From contig CM077676.1 of assembly GCA_039707655.1 (NCBI GenBank), forward strand, positions 159,939,062 to 160,003,061: a DNA stretch of 64,000 bases, in the 5' to 3' direction. Source of the stretch: Elymus sibiricus (lineage: Eukaryota > Streptophyta > Magnoliopsida > Poales > Poaceae). The notes under the pieces were generated by a model that worked only from the letters and a program-made list of their open reading frames with translations, searched no databases and was not told the origin of the DNA. Shown piece by piece: positions 34,030 to 45,632 of the stretch (positions are counted from its first letter, which is position 1; each line of letters opens with the position of its first letter). The position numbers and the translations under genes were made by a program.

Positions 34030-34413
34030 AACTTGAACATCTTTGAGCACCGGTTAAGAAGATCGAGTGACAAGCGTGACCAAAAATCAATTTGGTTTCA
34101 TGCTTGGGAGCTCGATCATGGAAGCAATTTCTTGGTAGGACAATTTATGGAGAGATACATGGAGCAAAAGAAAGACCTGCATATGATGTTCATTGACTTG
34201 GAGAAGGGCGACGACAAAGATACCGTGGAATGTCATGTGGTGGGCCTTGAGGAAACACAATGTCCCAGTAAAGTACATTACCCTCGTTTAGGACATGTAC
34301 GATAATGTTGTGAAAAATGTTCGAACAAGTGATGGCGACACTGATGTGTTTCCGATTAAAATGGGACTCCACCAAGGGTCAACTTTGAGCACTTATACTT
34401 TTGCTTTGGTGAT
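34030..34413 (+). pseudogene. RTE-like LINE reverse transcriptase fragment, split by a solo LTR
   Basis: Conserved RT blocks are readable across frames: a FGFM-type block degraded to IWFHAWE, MEQKKDLHMMFIDLEKG, a degraded AYDK/WALRKH region, YDNVVKNVRTSDGD and MGLHQGSTLSTYTFALV. At least two frameshifts occur. The frame resumes after the solo LTR: 35920-35949 continues with MDEDTRDI directly after FALV when the LTR and one copy of the target duplication are set aside. The homology then ends abruptly at about 35949, so only the central RT remains. The RTE clade assignment rests on the sequence style of these blocks. Confidence 0.75.
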
Positions 34414-35919
34414 TGATAACCCAAAAATGTAGGGGATCAATTGTAGCTTTTCGATAAATAAGAGTGTCGAACCCAACGAGGAGCTAAAGGTAGAATTTAT
34501 ATTCTCTTCAAGTTCTATCGACCACCGATACAACTCTACGCGCACTTAACGTTTGCTTTACCTAGAACAAGTATGAAACTAGAAGTACTTTGTAGGTGTA
34601 ATGTTAGAACTACTTTGCAAGAATAATACTAGGAGTACTTTGCGAGATAATAAAAGTTAGTTGTTTAGTAGAAAGCTTTTTGTAGAACAATGAGAAAGAT
34701 TGTCCATAGGCAATTGAATATAACACGATAGATACTTATCATATGCAATGAGGGAGAGGCATACGCTAACATACTTTTCGTACTTGGATCATATGCACTT
34801 ATGATTGGAACTCTAGCAAGCATCCACAACTACTAAAGATCATTAAGGTAAAACCCAACCATAACATGAAGTTACAAGTCCCCATTACTCCCATACGCGA
34901 CAACCCCCTTATTCGGGTATAAGCTTCTGTCACTCTCGCCACCCACTATAAGCGAATCATGAACGTATTGCAAAATCCTACAGCGGTAACCCCACACGCT
35001 TGCGCGACACGGAGGGCACCATAGGACAACACCAATTTAACATACAACTTATATCAATCACACCATACCACAATTAACCCGTAGGACAAACGAAATCTAC
35101 TCAAACATCATAGGATTGTCACACATCATTGGATAATAATATATAGCATTAAGCACCATGTTCAAGTAGAGATTACAGTGGGGAGAATAGGTGTTACACC
35201 ACTGCATAAAGGGGGAGAGAGTTGGTGATGATGGCGGTGAAGTTGTTGGTGTAGATCGTCGTCACGATGGTTCCCCCGGCGGCACTCCGGCGCCACCGGA
35301 AGAGAGGGGGAGAGAGCCCCCTCCTTCTTCTTCTTGCTTGGCCTCCCCCTAGATGGGAGGAGGGTTTCCCCTCTAGTACTTAGCCGCCATGGCTCCTGGA
35401 GGGAGGGAGCCCCTCCGAGATTGGATCTCTCTCTCTGTTTCTCTTCTGTTTCGTGTTCCTGTTTTCTGGCCTTTCACCGTTTCTTCTATTCCCAGAGATC
35501 CGTAACTCCGATTGGGCTGAAATTTTGAGGGGATTTTTATCCGGATATTAGCTTCCTTGCGACAGATGGACACCCCCAACCGACCTTCGAGGTGGCCACA
35601 AGTGGAGGCGGCGCGCCCTGGGGTAGGGGGCGCGCCTATGAGCTTGTGGGGCCTGTGGGCCACCCCTTACGCTGATTATTTTTTCCAAAAATCACATATA
35701 TTCCAAAATAAATCTCCGTAAAATTTTATTGCGTTTGGACTTCGTTTGATATGGATTTTCTGCGAAACAAAAAACATGCAACAAACAGGAACTGGCACTG
35801 GCCACTCGATCAATATGTTAGTCCAAGAAAATCATATAAATTGTTGCCAAAAGTATGTGAAAGTTGTACAATATTGGCATGAAACAATCAAAAATTATAG
35901 ATACGAGGGAGACGTATCA
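34414..35919 (-). mobile_element. Solo LTR (1,506 bp) inside the RTE fragment
   Basis: The element runs from TGATAACCC to ACGTATCA on the plus strand. By comparison with its relatives the LTR reads on the minus strand, starting TGATACGTCTCC. The 5-bp target duplication GTGAT flanks it (34409-34413 and 35920-35924). No internal region is present, so it is a solo LTR left by LTR-LTR recombination. It contains GC-rich and AT-rich blocks and no coding region. Confidence 0.88.
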
Positions 35920-35949
35920 GTGATGGATGAGGACACAAGGGATATTACT

Positions 35950-36924
35950 CGTATAAAGGATGTTGGAGTACCTGCCTCCCGAGGCTCGTCGAGGGCTGAG
36001 AGCACCTCCAAGCCGTCCGTTTCGCGGTGGCTTGCTACCGGGGCCTCTCGGGGGCTTTCCGAGCCGTCCGATCTGCCCAGACGGCTCGGACCCGGGTGAC
36101 CCGCCTCCGTGGTCCATGACGGGAGGACCGCGGGATCACCCGGGGCCACCGTCATGGGACGGCTTCAGGCGCGCCCACGAGCGAGATCCCGCGCGCGGCG
36201 GGCAAGCGTCCACGGTCCATGACGGGTGGATTGAGGGCGCTCCCGGGGCCACTGTCATGGGACGGACTCGGGCGCGCCCACGAGTGAGGCCTCACGCGCT
36301 AGTGAGCCAGGCGGACCCGCCTGGCGATGTCGTCGGCCCCCGTCGGGCTGGTTCGGTCGCGCCAGGTGGGGTTGCGTTGTGGAGGGCCTCCGAGTCGGCT
36401 GTGCGGAGGGCCGTTCGGTCGGATGTGCTGCCTGGGGGCGCTTGCCCGGGTCTTTCTTGCTACCCGGCTGTTCAGCAGTGGTCGTTATGTCGTTTTGCCG
36501 TGGGGCCGGCGGTTGGCATGGTTGTGGCCGCACAGCCAAAATAGTCCCCACGCACAGACGCACCCGTGGGCTCTTCGATAATTTCTCCTTAAGGCAGTTG
36601 CGCTTGGTGCCTGCATAAAAGGACGCCCTCCCAAAGCCCGCAACTCTAATTTTTTCCTGTCTCCCTCACCCAATCACTCCTCCCATCAATAGTTGTTGTG
36701 GCAACATTTTTGCTGCCATGGCTGTAGTTTCAATGCGCAGTGCCATGGCTTGAGGTTCTACTGTCATGGAAGCAGAAATCGCTCCCATGGCTAAGTTTTG
36801 CTCCGGGTGGTCGATGTCCTCGATCATCGCCACAAGGTGGCCCGGCGGGTCCACCAAAGCCTCGACGAGGTCCATCGCCCCTCACCTTGCCGCTCCCAGT
36901 CACGCTGCGCCTCATGACGCTTCG
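35950..36924. other. GC-rich segment of unknown origin, possibly from a Tat-like element
   Basis: Strongly GC-rich to about 36560, then a TATA-like CATAAAAGG (about 36615) followed by CT-rich sequence and an ATG frame at about 36718 that soon meets a stop. The start (CCTGCCTCCCGAGGCTCGTCG) resembles the sequence just inside the 3' LTR of the gypsy element at 55945. This could be the corresponding 3' region of another such element. It is interrupted by the solo LTR at 36925. Confidence 0.3.
36112..36318. repeat. Tandem duplication, 103-bp period
   Basis: Two diverged copies start at GGTCCATGACGGG (about 36111 and 36214). Both contain CCGGGGCCAC, GTCATGGGACGG and GGCGCGCCCACGAG at matching offsets. 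Confidence 0.75.
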
Positions 36925-38447
36925 TGGTATGTCTCCACCATATCTATAATTTTTGATTGTTTCATGCCAATATTCTACAATTTCCACATACTTTTGGCAA
37001 CATTTTATATTATTTTTGGGACTAACATATTGATCCAGTGCCCAGTGCCAGTTCCTGTTTGTTGCATGTTTTATGTTTCGCAGAAAATCCATATCAAACG
37101 AAGTCCAAACGCGATAAAAACTTACGGAGATTTGTTTTGGAATATATGTGATTTTTGGGAAAAAGAATCAACACGAGACGATGCCCGAGGACACGGCAAG
37201 CCTGGAGGGCGCGGGCCCCCCTTGGCGCGCCTAGGGGGCTTGTGGCTCCCCTGTAGGTCGGCTGAGGGTGTCCTTCTGCCACAAGGAAGCTAATATCCAG
37301 ATAAAAATCCCCTCAAAATTTTAGCCCAATCGGAGTTACGGATCTCCGCGAATTTAAGAAACGGCTTACCGCCAGAAAACAGGAACGCGAAACAGAAGAG
37401 AACAGAGAGAAAGATCCAATCTCGGAGGGGCTCCTCCCCTCCGGGAGGCATGGCGGCCATGGACTAGAGGGGAAACTCTCCTCCCATCTAGGGGGGAGTC
37501 CAAGGAAGAAGAAGAAGGAGGGGGGCTCTCTCCCCCTCTCTCCCGGTGGCGCCGGAACGCCGCCGGGGCAATCATCGTGACGGCGATCTACACCAACAAC
37601 TTCGCCGCCGTCAACACCAACTCTCTCCCACTCTATGCAGTGGTGTAACACCTCTTCTCCCCACTATAATCTCTACTTAAACATGGTGCTTAACGCTATA
37701 TATTATTATCCAATGATATGTGGCAATTCTATGATGTTTGAGTAGATTTGTTTTGTCCTATGGGTTGATTGATGATCGTGATTGGTTTGAGTTGTATGTT
37801 TTATTTTGGTGTTGTCCTATGGTGCCCTCTGTGTCGCGCAAGCGTTAGGGATTCCCGCTGTCGGGTTTGCAATACGTTCATAATTCACTTATAGTGGGTT
37901 GCGTGAGTGACTGAAACACAAACCCGAGTAAGGGGGTTGTTGTGTATGGGAGTAAAGAGGACTTGATACTTAATGCTATGGTTGGGTTTTACCTTAATGA
38001 TCTTTGGTAGTTGCGGATACTTGCTAGAGTTCCAATCATAAGTGCATATGATCCAAGTACGGAAAGTATGTTAGCTCATGCCTCTCCCTCATATAAAATT
38101 GCAATAATGATTACCGGTCTAGTTATCGATTGCCTAGGGATAAATCCTTCTGTTGTGTTACAAAAGGTTTCTACTAAACAACTAGCTTTTATTATCTTTC
38201 AAATTACTCGTAGTTTTATTCTCGCAAAGTACTCCTAGTTTTATTCTTGCAAAGTAGTTCTAGCATTACACCTACAAAGTAGTTTATTCTTGTTCTAGGT
38301 AAAGCGAACGTTAAGTGTGCGTAGAGTTGTATCGGTGGTCGATAGAACTTGAAGGGAATATATATTCTACTTTAGCTCCTCGTTGGGTTCGACACTCTTA
38401 TTTATCGAGAAAGGCTGCAACTGATCCCCTATACTTGTGGGTTATCA
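36925..38447 (+). mobile_element. Solo LTR (1,523 bp), same family, opposite orientation
   Basis: It runs from TGGTATGTCTCC (degenerate TGATACGTCTCC) to GGGTTATCA. Probable target duplications are CTTCG (36920-36924) and CTGCG (38448-38452), 4 of 5. The sequence is the reverse complement of the solo LTR at 34414-35919 over its length, including the GC-rich block and the TATCGGTGGTCGATAGAACTT region. There is no internal region or coding sequence. Confidence 0.82.
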
Positions 38448-39341
38448 CTGCGTGGCTCAGTTCTCGGGCTTGCTGCGGTACCAACAGTTGCCCTTTCATC
38501 GCTCGTTCGAAGCGTCGGTGTCGCCGATGCAGTTGCCACTAGCCTTGTCACCACATTGTGGCCTGAGCCTCTGTTGCCCCTTGCTATCTTTTGAGCTGGA
38601 GCACGATCCCTGCCCGCTTTGCCGTCATTTGGCAATCAATTAATTGCTTCGTCAAGCACTCACACATCGTCCCACGCTAGGTACAGAAGATGGAAAAGTC
38701 ACGCAGGAAGGCCCTGCCAAGAAAACGAAGAGAATGTGTTTTCAGATCACAACGCAATGTCGCCTGAGCAATTGTTGTCATTGTATATTGCTTTCTTTAT
38801 ATGGGTTCTTCATCATTCGAGTTGGTGAATGATTTGTATGCCTTCTCATAGCTTTATCTTTAGCCACGAAGTAAATGTTGCCTATGTTTTAAATTTGATG
38901 TGAATGTTGGTTGAATGCTTGACTTGCATGTGAAATTTAGAAACTATATTGTGGGCTTCTGCCCGGCATACAACATGATTATGCCGGCGACTGTCACCCT
39001 AGGTCTACAACTTCTTAGTTGCAACTCTTTGGAAACCCCGAAGTCTGGCAAGAACCTCCGGGGTTTGAAACTTTCGAGGCAGACTAAAACCTTGGTGGCA
39101 CACACAATAAGTGCATGATGGTTGGATTTTGAGGGCCGCTATATAATTCCCCTTTCTTCTTTGCGAAAAAGGTGAGGACTCCATTCTCTCGCCTCCATTG
39201 ATTTGAGCTCGATTTCTTGGAAATCTCCCCTCCCCGCCCAGCAAACCAAATTTGGCAATACTTTAGGGAGTGCTTGAGGAGATTCCGATCTACACTTTCA
39301 CCAAAGCAAAGTTGAATCCTACTTGATACTAGGTGAATCTT
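38448..39341. other. Unassigned DNA, right side of the sequence split by the solo LTR
   Basis: GC-rich to about 38640, then AT-rich in the manner of a 3' untranslated region. No domain is recognised. It should join to 36924 once the solo LTR is removed. Confidence 0.35.
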
Positions 39342-40317
39342 CACTACAAAAAAAAGACACATTCGTGACATTATGGCCCGAACGAAAAGTTTTTCTGTCA
39401 TGGTTGTGACACTTCTATGACAATAATTGTGCAAAAACACGTATCATCATAGATGTGGTGGGCTCCTACTTCTATGACAAAAAATTATGACAGAAAATGG
39501 GCTTTTCATCCTGGGCGGGCCGGAGACGCACCCGCATGACATTCTTTGGTCCGTCCATGACGTAAAAAATCATGGTAGAAGTGAGGGCAATGAAAATTTC
39601 GAGGAGTTCCCGGTTACGGTGGGTAGTCGGGGCCGAGCGATGCAGTGTGGTTTGCGCGTTTCTCTCGTACGTGCGCGTGTGTGCGAGGCGTTCGCTAACT
39701 GAACCAGAGCGAGGCGTTCGCTTACTGAACCCGAGCGATCACACTAGCTACATATTGAAGCCGATCGATCCATTCGCTGCTAACTGAACCCGAGCGATTC
39801 CTTCGCTACTAACTAAACCCGAGCGATTCCTTCGCTGCTAACTGAAGCCGGTCGAGCCCCCCGTACGTGCGAGACGTAGCCGGTGTTGGGTTGCCTGTCA
39901 ATGAACAGTGCTCGTTGCTGCCGCGTGCGCGATACGTAGTTAGAACGAATCGAGACACATCGATAGAGCCCCTTGCACGAGACGTGGTGAGTTGACCTAG
40001 CCGGTTGGTTGGCTGTGGATGAACAATTCCCGTTGCTGCCGCCCGCTCGTACGCCCCACCCCAGCCGGTGGGTTGGCTGTGAATGAATAGTACCCTGGTC
40101 GTGTGAAGGTGGTTGGCGCTGGATGAATAGGACCCCGAGGAGGCCGCCACACCCCAGTCGGTTGGGGGTGGATGAACAGGACCCCGTGGAGACTGGATGA
40201 ATAGTAGCCGGTGGAGGCTGGAGGAAGTCGACGGTGGATGAACAGTAGCTGGTGGAGGCTGGAGGAGGTCGACCGTGGATGAACAGTAGCCCGTGGAGTC
40301 CCGTTTTGCGGTACGCC

Positions 40318-40610
40318 ACACCCCTCCCGATGAACAGGACTCCGTTTCGACCGTAGGCAGTTGGGTAGAAGTCCGTTTCCTCCGTTTTGCGGTACGCCAG
40401 ACCCCTCTCGATCAACAGGACCCCGTTTCGACCGTAGGCGGTTGAACAGAAGTCTGTTTCCTCCGTTTTGCGGTACGCCAGACCCCCGGCCGATGAACAG
40501 GACTCCGTTTCGACCGTAGGCGGTCGAACAGAAGGCCGTTTCCTCTGTTTTGCAGAACGTCAGACCCCGAGTCGATGAACAGGACCCCGTTTCGGCTGTT
40601 CCGTCCAAGC
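40318..40610. repeat. Tandem array, 81-82-bp period
   Basis: Units align at 40333, 40414, 40496 and 40578. Each contains AACAGGA(C/T)(C/T)CCGTTTCG, ACCGTAGGC and TTTTGCGGTACGCCAGACCCC. Long minus-strand open frames here are produced by the repeat. Confidence 0.8.
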
Positions 40611-40999
40611 AGGTTGGCTCCCGATGAACAAGATGTGTTCCGACCCAGTCACTTGGCTCCTGACGCTGTTTACTCCGTTCCGACCCAGCCGATTGGCTGC
40701 CGATGAATAGGAGGCCGTTGCTGCCGTCCGTTGCCTCTCTCCATGTACACGAGCCCTGGCCATACGTCTGCGCGAGTACGCGTTCGAGACCCCGCTCGTA
40801 TATGTACGTATGTCGCCATATTTTTTGCCATGTGGCTGTACGTACGTGTACACGATTTAGACGGGGCTACCTGAACTGCTACGTCGGGGGCTCTACTACG
40901 ACAAGTGCCGCTCCTTACACAGCCACAGTTGATCGTGGCAGAGAGACCGATCGACCAGTATGTACGTACACGCTTGCAACCAGACAGATAACGATACGT

Positions 41000-42475
41000 A
41001 CGCTTCGACCTGGTGGGTCCCAGCTGTCTGGGGGCTAAGGAGGCACTTCTTTGCGTGCGAAGATATAGCTGGTGGGTCCCAGCTGTCATGGGAAGGAATC
41101 ATTTTTTTCGTGCAATAAGGAGGCACTTCCTTGTGTCCGAAGATGTAGCTGGTGGGTCCCAGCTGTCAGGGGGAGGAAACTTTTTTTCCAGCGTAATAAG
41201 GAGGCACTTTCCTTGCGTGCGACCATGGACCTCGTGGGTCCCAGCTGTCAGCCTCTCCACGTACAGTCCTCTTCTGATGACTCTCATTTGTTGACCACGC
41301 CGCGCCGAGCGCACGAAGGCGGTGGACGACAGCGAGGTCCCAGACGGGAATGACCAGGAGATGGGGAAGATGCGGCAGTGGAGTCGCAGACGGAGAGGAG
41401 TACAACGTACGAGGGTTGACTGGTTTGGTGCGACCTGGGGCTGCAGTCGGCGGAGAATAACAGGAGGGGTGGAGGGGTGGAGGGATGGACTAGCCGGCGG
41501 TGGGGTAGCGCTTCACAGCGAGGCGTGCGAAGCAGCGCCGCTGGCTGCCGGAGGCGGGAGCAAGAGGTCTCGCCGGCGCTGGAGGAAGAAGACGAGAGAT
41601 TGAAGATGCATGCCGGCCGTTGGATGTACATCCAACGACTACAGATGTCAGAATCATTTGTTGACTAAGTTGACAATGCCTTCCGTAGGCTTCAACCTAT
41701 TGGCCCACAATGTCAGCCTCCTTACGTGCGAAGATATAGCTGGTGGGTCCTAGCTGTCAGGAGGAGGAATAATTTTTTTTCCCGTAATAAGGAGGCACTT
41801 CCTTGCGTGCGAAGATGTAGCTGCTGGGTCCCAGCTGTCAGGGGGATGAAACATTTTTTTCCGCGTAATAATGAGGCACTTCCTTGTGTGAGAAGATGTA
41901 GCAAGTGGGTCCAAGCTGTCAGGGGGAAGAATAATTGTTTTTCGCGTAATAAGGAGGCAGTTGCATACGTGCGTCCACGGACTTGGTGCATCCCCACTGT
42001 CAGCATCTCCACGTGCAGTCCTCTTCCGATGACTCTCGTTTGTTGACCACGTTGACCATGCCGCGCCGAGCGTACCATGGAGGTGGACGACGGCGAGGCC
42101 CTGGACGGGAACGACCAGGAGATGGGGAAGACGCGGTAGTGGAGTCGCAGACGGAGAGGACTACGAGGGTTAACTGGTTCTGGTGCGGCGTGGGGCTGCA
42201 GTCAGCGGAGAATAACAGGAGGTGTGGAGGGTTGGAGGGATGGCCTGGCCGGCGGTGGGGTAGTGCTTCGCAGCGAGGCGTGCTAAGTAGAGCCCCTAGC
42301 CGCCGGAGGTGGGAGCGGGCGTTCCCGGCGGCGCTCGAGGAAGAAGACGACAGATTGAAGATGCATACCTGCCGTTGGATGTAAATCCAAAGGCTATGGA
42401 TGTCAGAATCATTTGTTGACCAAGTTGACAACGCCTTGCGTGGGCTTCGACCTATTGGCCCACATGTCAGCCTGC
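41000..42475. repeat. Tandem duplication of about 752 bp containing 80-bp sub-repeats
   Basis: Copy 1 (about 41000-41720) and copy 2 (about 41752-42475) share order and sequence, with anchors CTCCACGT.CAGTCCTCTTC (41253/42004) and TGTCAGAATCATTTGTTGAC (41646/42401). Each begins with about three 80-82-bp sub-units carrying AAGGAGGCACTTCCTTG and GGTGGGTCCCAGCTGTCA. Confidence 0.8.
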
Positions 42476-42480
42476 AAAAA

Positions 42481-43155
42481 TGTGGCACATATTCAACCCA
42501 TGTTTTTTAGAATTTACAGTCGATTTGCTGGGATGGGTGAACAAATAATGTAGCATCTATGTGGTCCATTTAATTTTTTTGTAAGAAATCACAACCCATT
42601 TGCACTTTCTCGAAATAGATGAATTTGCTGGGCTTGTTGTAAATATAATGTTGAGTTGGACGAAGCAATGTTATCAAAAAATAAACCGGGGCTGGGCATT
42701 TTATCATATATAAAATTAGATAATTAGCGCGTTATTGCTCAAAAAAATGAGCGCGTTATTATTACATTGGTCCTTAAATCCGAGCAAGCTTTTGTACGCA
42801 ATCACTAGGATTTTCGTTGTAAAAAAAACCAGGATTTTCCTTGCGAACTTCTGTTAAACATTTATTTTTTATAAGTTAATAAGACATGGGATATTATATA
42901 TATATATATATATATTAAATATATGATAATAATAATATATAATAACATAAAATGATTTAAATATATATAATATAGTTAGAAGGGAAAACATAAGTTGGAC
43001 CTGGCATTCTTATTCTTATATTTAGAAAAATAGAAAAGAGTTCTGCGTTTTCTTCAAAAAAACATAAGTTGGGCTGCGGATGTTTAAGACAAAATAAAAC
43101 CTAGGCTGGGAGGCCCATGGGCCAGTAGATACATGCTGGAGCTGAAAACAATAAG
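42481..43155. other. AT-rich DNA with (TA)n, breakpoint region
   Basis: No gene is seen. A (TA)n tract lies at about 42895-42915. The sequence ends abruptly against the truncated internal region of the LTR retrotransposon at about 43156. Confidence 0.5.
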
Positions 43156-43944
43156 TTTATTCTCCACATAAGCAAATTTATTCTCATCAATAATAGTGGG
43201 AGCAAATTCAACAAAATAACTATCATGAGATACTTGATTGGTATAATCCAATTGAAATTTTTAATCATGATGACAAGTTTCATGGTTATCATTATTCTTT
43301 ATAGCATACATGTCATCACAATAATCATCATATATAGCAACTATGTTGTCATAATCAATTGAAACCTCTTCCAAAATAGTGGAATCATCATTAAATAAAG
43401 TTGTGACCTCTCCAAATCCAATTTTATCAATATTGCAATAAGATTCAACACCCTCCAAAATAGTGGGATCATTAGTACCTAGAGTTGACACTCTTCCAAA
43501 CCCACTTTCATCAATATAATCGTCATAAATAGGAGGCATGTAATCATCATAACAAATTTGCACATCAAAACTTGGGGGACTAAAAATATCATATTCATCA
43601 AACATAGCATCCCCAAGCTTATGGCTTTGCATATCATTAGCATCATGAATATTTAAAGAATTCATACTAACAACATTGCAATCATGCTCATCATTCAAAG
43701 ATTTTATGCCAAACATTTTATTGAATTCTTCTTCTATCAATTGAGCACAATTTTCCGCTCCATCGTTTTCAAGAAAAACATTATAAAGACGAATAATATG
43801 AGGCAACCTCAATTCCATTTTTTTTGTAGTTTTCTTTTATAAACCAAACTAGTGATAAAACAAGAAACTAAAAGATTTGATTGCAAGATCTAAAGATATA
43901 CCTTCAAGCACTCACCTCCCTGGCAACGGCGCCAAAAAAGAGCT
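43156..43944 (-). repeat. Second, truncated internal region adjoining the LTR
   Basis: This 789-bp stretch is nearly identical to 49192-49983, including the tRNA-Asp-type primer site and the start of the acidic ORF. It lies on the outer side of the LTR at 43945, where flanking DNA would be expected. It is truncated at its left end. Confidence 0.88.
43261..43818 (-). pseudogene. Truncated copy of the acidic retrotransposon ORF
   Basis: It starts MELRLPHIIRLYNVFLEN, as does the 326-codon frame at 48877-49857, with a handful of substitutions. A small change after ETCHHD creates a stop after 185 codons. The rest of the ORF is absent because the element is cut at about 43156. Confidence 0.8.
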
Positions 43945-45632
43945 TGATGTCTACTACACAACTTATTCTTGTAGACTCGTGTTGGGCCTCCAAGCGCAGA
44001 GTTTTGTAGGACAGTAGCAATTTTCCCTCAAGTGGATGACCTAAGGTTTATCAATCCGTGGGAGGCGTAGGTTGAAGATGGTATCTTTCAAACAACCCTG
44101 CAACCAAATACAAGAAATCTCTTGTGTCCCCAACACACCCAATACAATGGTAAATTGTATAGGTGCACTAGTTCGGCGAAGAGATGGTGATAAAAGTGTA
44201 GTATGGATAGTAGATATAGGTTTTTGTAATCTGAAAATATAAAAACAGCAAGGTAGTAAGTAGTAAAACGGAGCACAAACGGTATTGCAATGCTTAGAAA
44301 CAAGGCCTAGGGTTCATACTTTCACTAGTGCAATCTCTCAACAATGCTAACATAATTGGATCATATAACCATCCCTCAACGTGCGATAAAGAATCACTCC
44401 CAAGTTCCTATTAGCAGAGAACATAAGATAGAAATTGTTTGTAGGGTATGAAACCACCTCAAAGTTATCCTTTCCGATCGATCTATTGAGCTATTCCTAT
44501 AAGTGTCACAAACAGCCCTAGAGTTCGTACTAAAATAACACCATATGATACACATCAACCAACTCTAATGTCACCTAGATACTCCAATGTCACCACAAGT
44601 ATCCGTGAGTTGATTATACGATATGCATCAAACAACTTCATAATCATAATATTCAATCCACACAAAGAACTCCAAGGAGCACCCCAAAGTTTCTATCGGA
44701 GAAAAGATAATGAAAACGTGCATCAACCCCTATGCATAGATTACCCCAATGTCACCTCGGGGATCCGCGAGTTGAGTGCCAAAACATATATCAAGTGAAT
44801 CAATATAATACCCCATTGTCACCACGGGTATTCATATGCAAGACATACATCAAGTGTTCTCAAATCTGAAATATTCAATCCAACAATAACGAAACCTCAA
44901 AGGGAAAAGATTCGATTCATCACAACAAGGATAGAGAGGGAAGAAACACCATATGATCCAACTATATTAACAAAGCTCGCGATACATCAAGATCGTGCTA
45001 AATCAAGAACACGAGAGAGAGAGAGAGAGAGATAAAACACATAGCGACTGGTACAAACCCTCAGCCCCGAGGATGAACTACTCCCTTCACGTCATGGAGA
45101 CCGCCGGGATGATGAAGATGGCCTCCGGTGATGATTCCCCCCTCCGGCAGGGTGCCGTAAAAGGGCTGTAGATGAGATCATGGAGGTACAGAGGCTTGCG
45201 GCGGCGTAAAAACTCATCTAGGTTAACTTTCGGGGGTTTATGAATATATATGATTTTTCAGCGTTGGAATCACGCAAAGAGGTGCCACAGGGGGCCCACG
45301 AGGCACCAGGGCGCACCTGGGGGGGGGGCAGGCACGCCCATGTGGCTCGTGGGGCCTCTGTGGCTCTTCTGCTGCTCCTCCGAAGCTTCCTGGGTCTGTT
45401 TCCTTCCAGAAAAAATCGTCAAAAAGTTTCGCTGCATTTGGACTTCGTTTGATATGGATTTTCTGGAAACCAAAAACAAGCAGAAAACAACAACTGGCAC
45501 TGGGCACTAGGTCAATATGTTAGTCCATGAAAATCATATAAGATCCATATAAAAGTGCACCAAAATCATACAAAACTATAATAAACATGGCATGAGTACT
45601 TCATAAATTATAGATACGTTGGAGACGTATTA
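43945..45632 (-). repeat. 3' LTR of the non-autonomous element
   Basis: It reads TGATGTCTACTAC to ACGTATTA on the plus strand, with the outer CA mutated. The polypurine-like GCTTGGGGATGC (minus strand) sits just inside at 45633-45644. It contains a longer (GA)n tract than its partner. Confidence 0.85.

Larger units (their letters stand above)
39342..42480 (+). mobile_element. CACTA-like element terminus with subterminal arrays, 3' end missing
   Basis: CACTACAAAAAAAAGACAC at 39342 looks like a CACTA terminal inverted repeat. A TGACA-rich subterminal zone follows, then arrays of short repeats: GAGCGATTCCTTCGCT units at about 39700-39860, GATGAACAGTA units at about 40080-40300, an 81-82-bp array at 40318-40600, and 80-bp units within a 752-bp tandem duplication. 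I found no matching right-hand terminus ending in GTAGTG and no transposase, so this is a truncated or deleted element. Confidence 0.55.

Noticed and set aside
34414..35919. Miniature inverted-repeat element flanked by TGATA/TATCA
   Set aside because: A 5-bp target duplication, TG...CA ends, a 1.5-kb length and relatives in complete LTR elements fit a solo LTR better.
39809..40608. Overlapping minus-strand open frames of 170-200 codons
   Set aside because: They are read through tandem repeats in several frames, with no domain and no conserved start.
40318..40610. Regular repeats resembling a CRISPR array
   Set aside because: The 81-82-bp units have no constant-repeat/unique-spacer pattern and sit in a CACTA-like subterminal zone of a plant genome.
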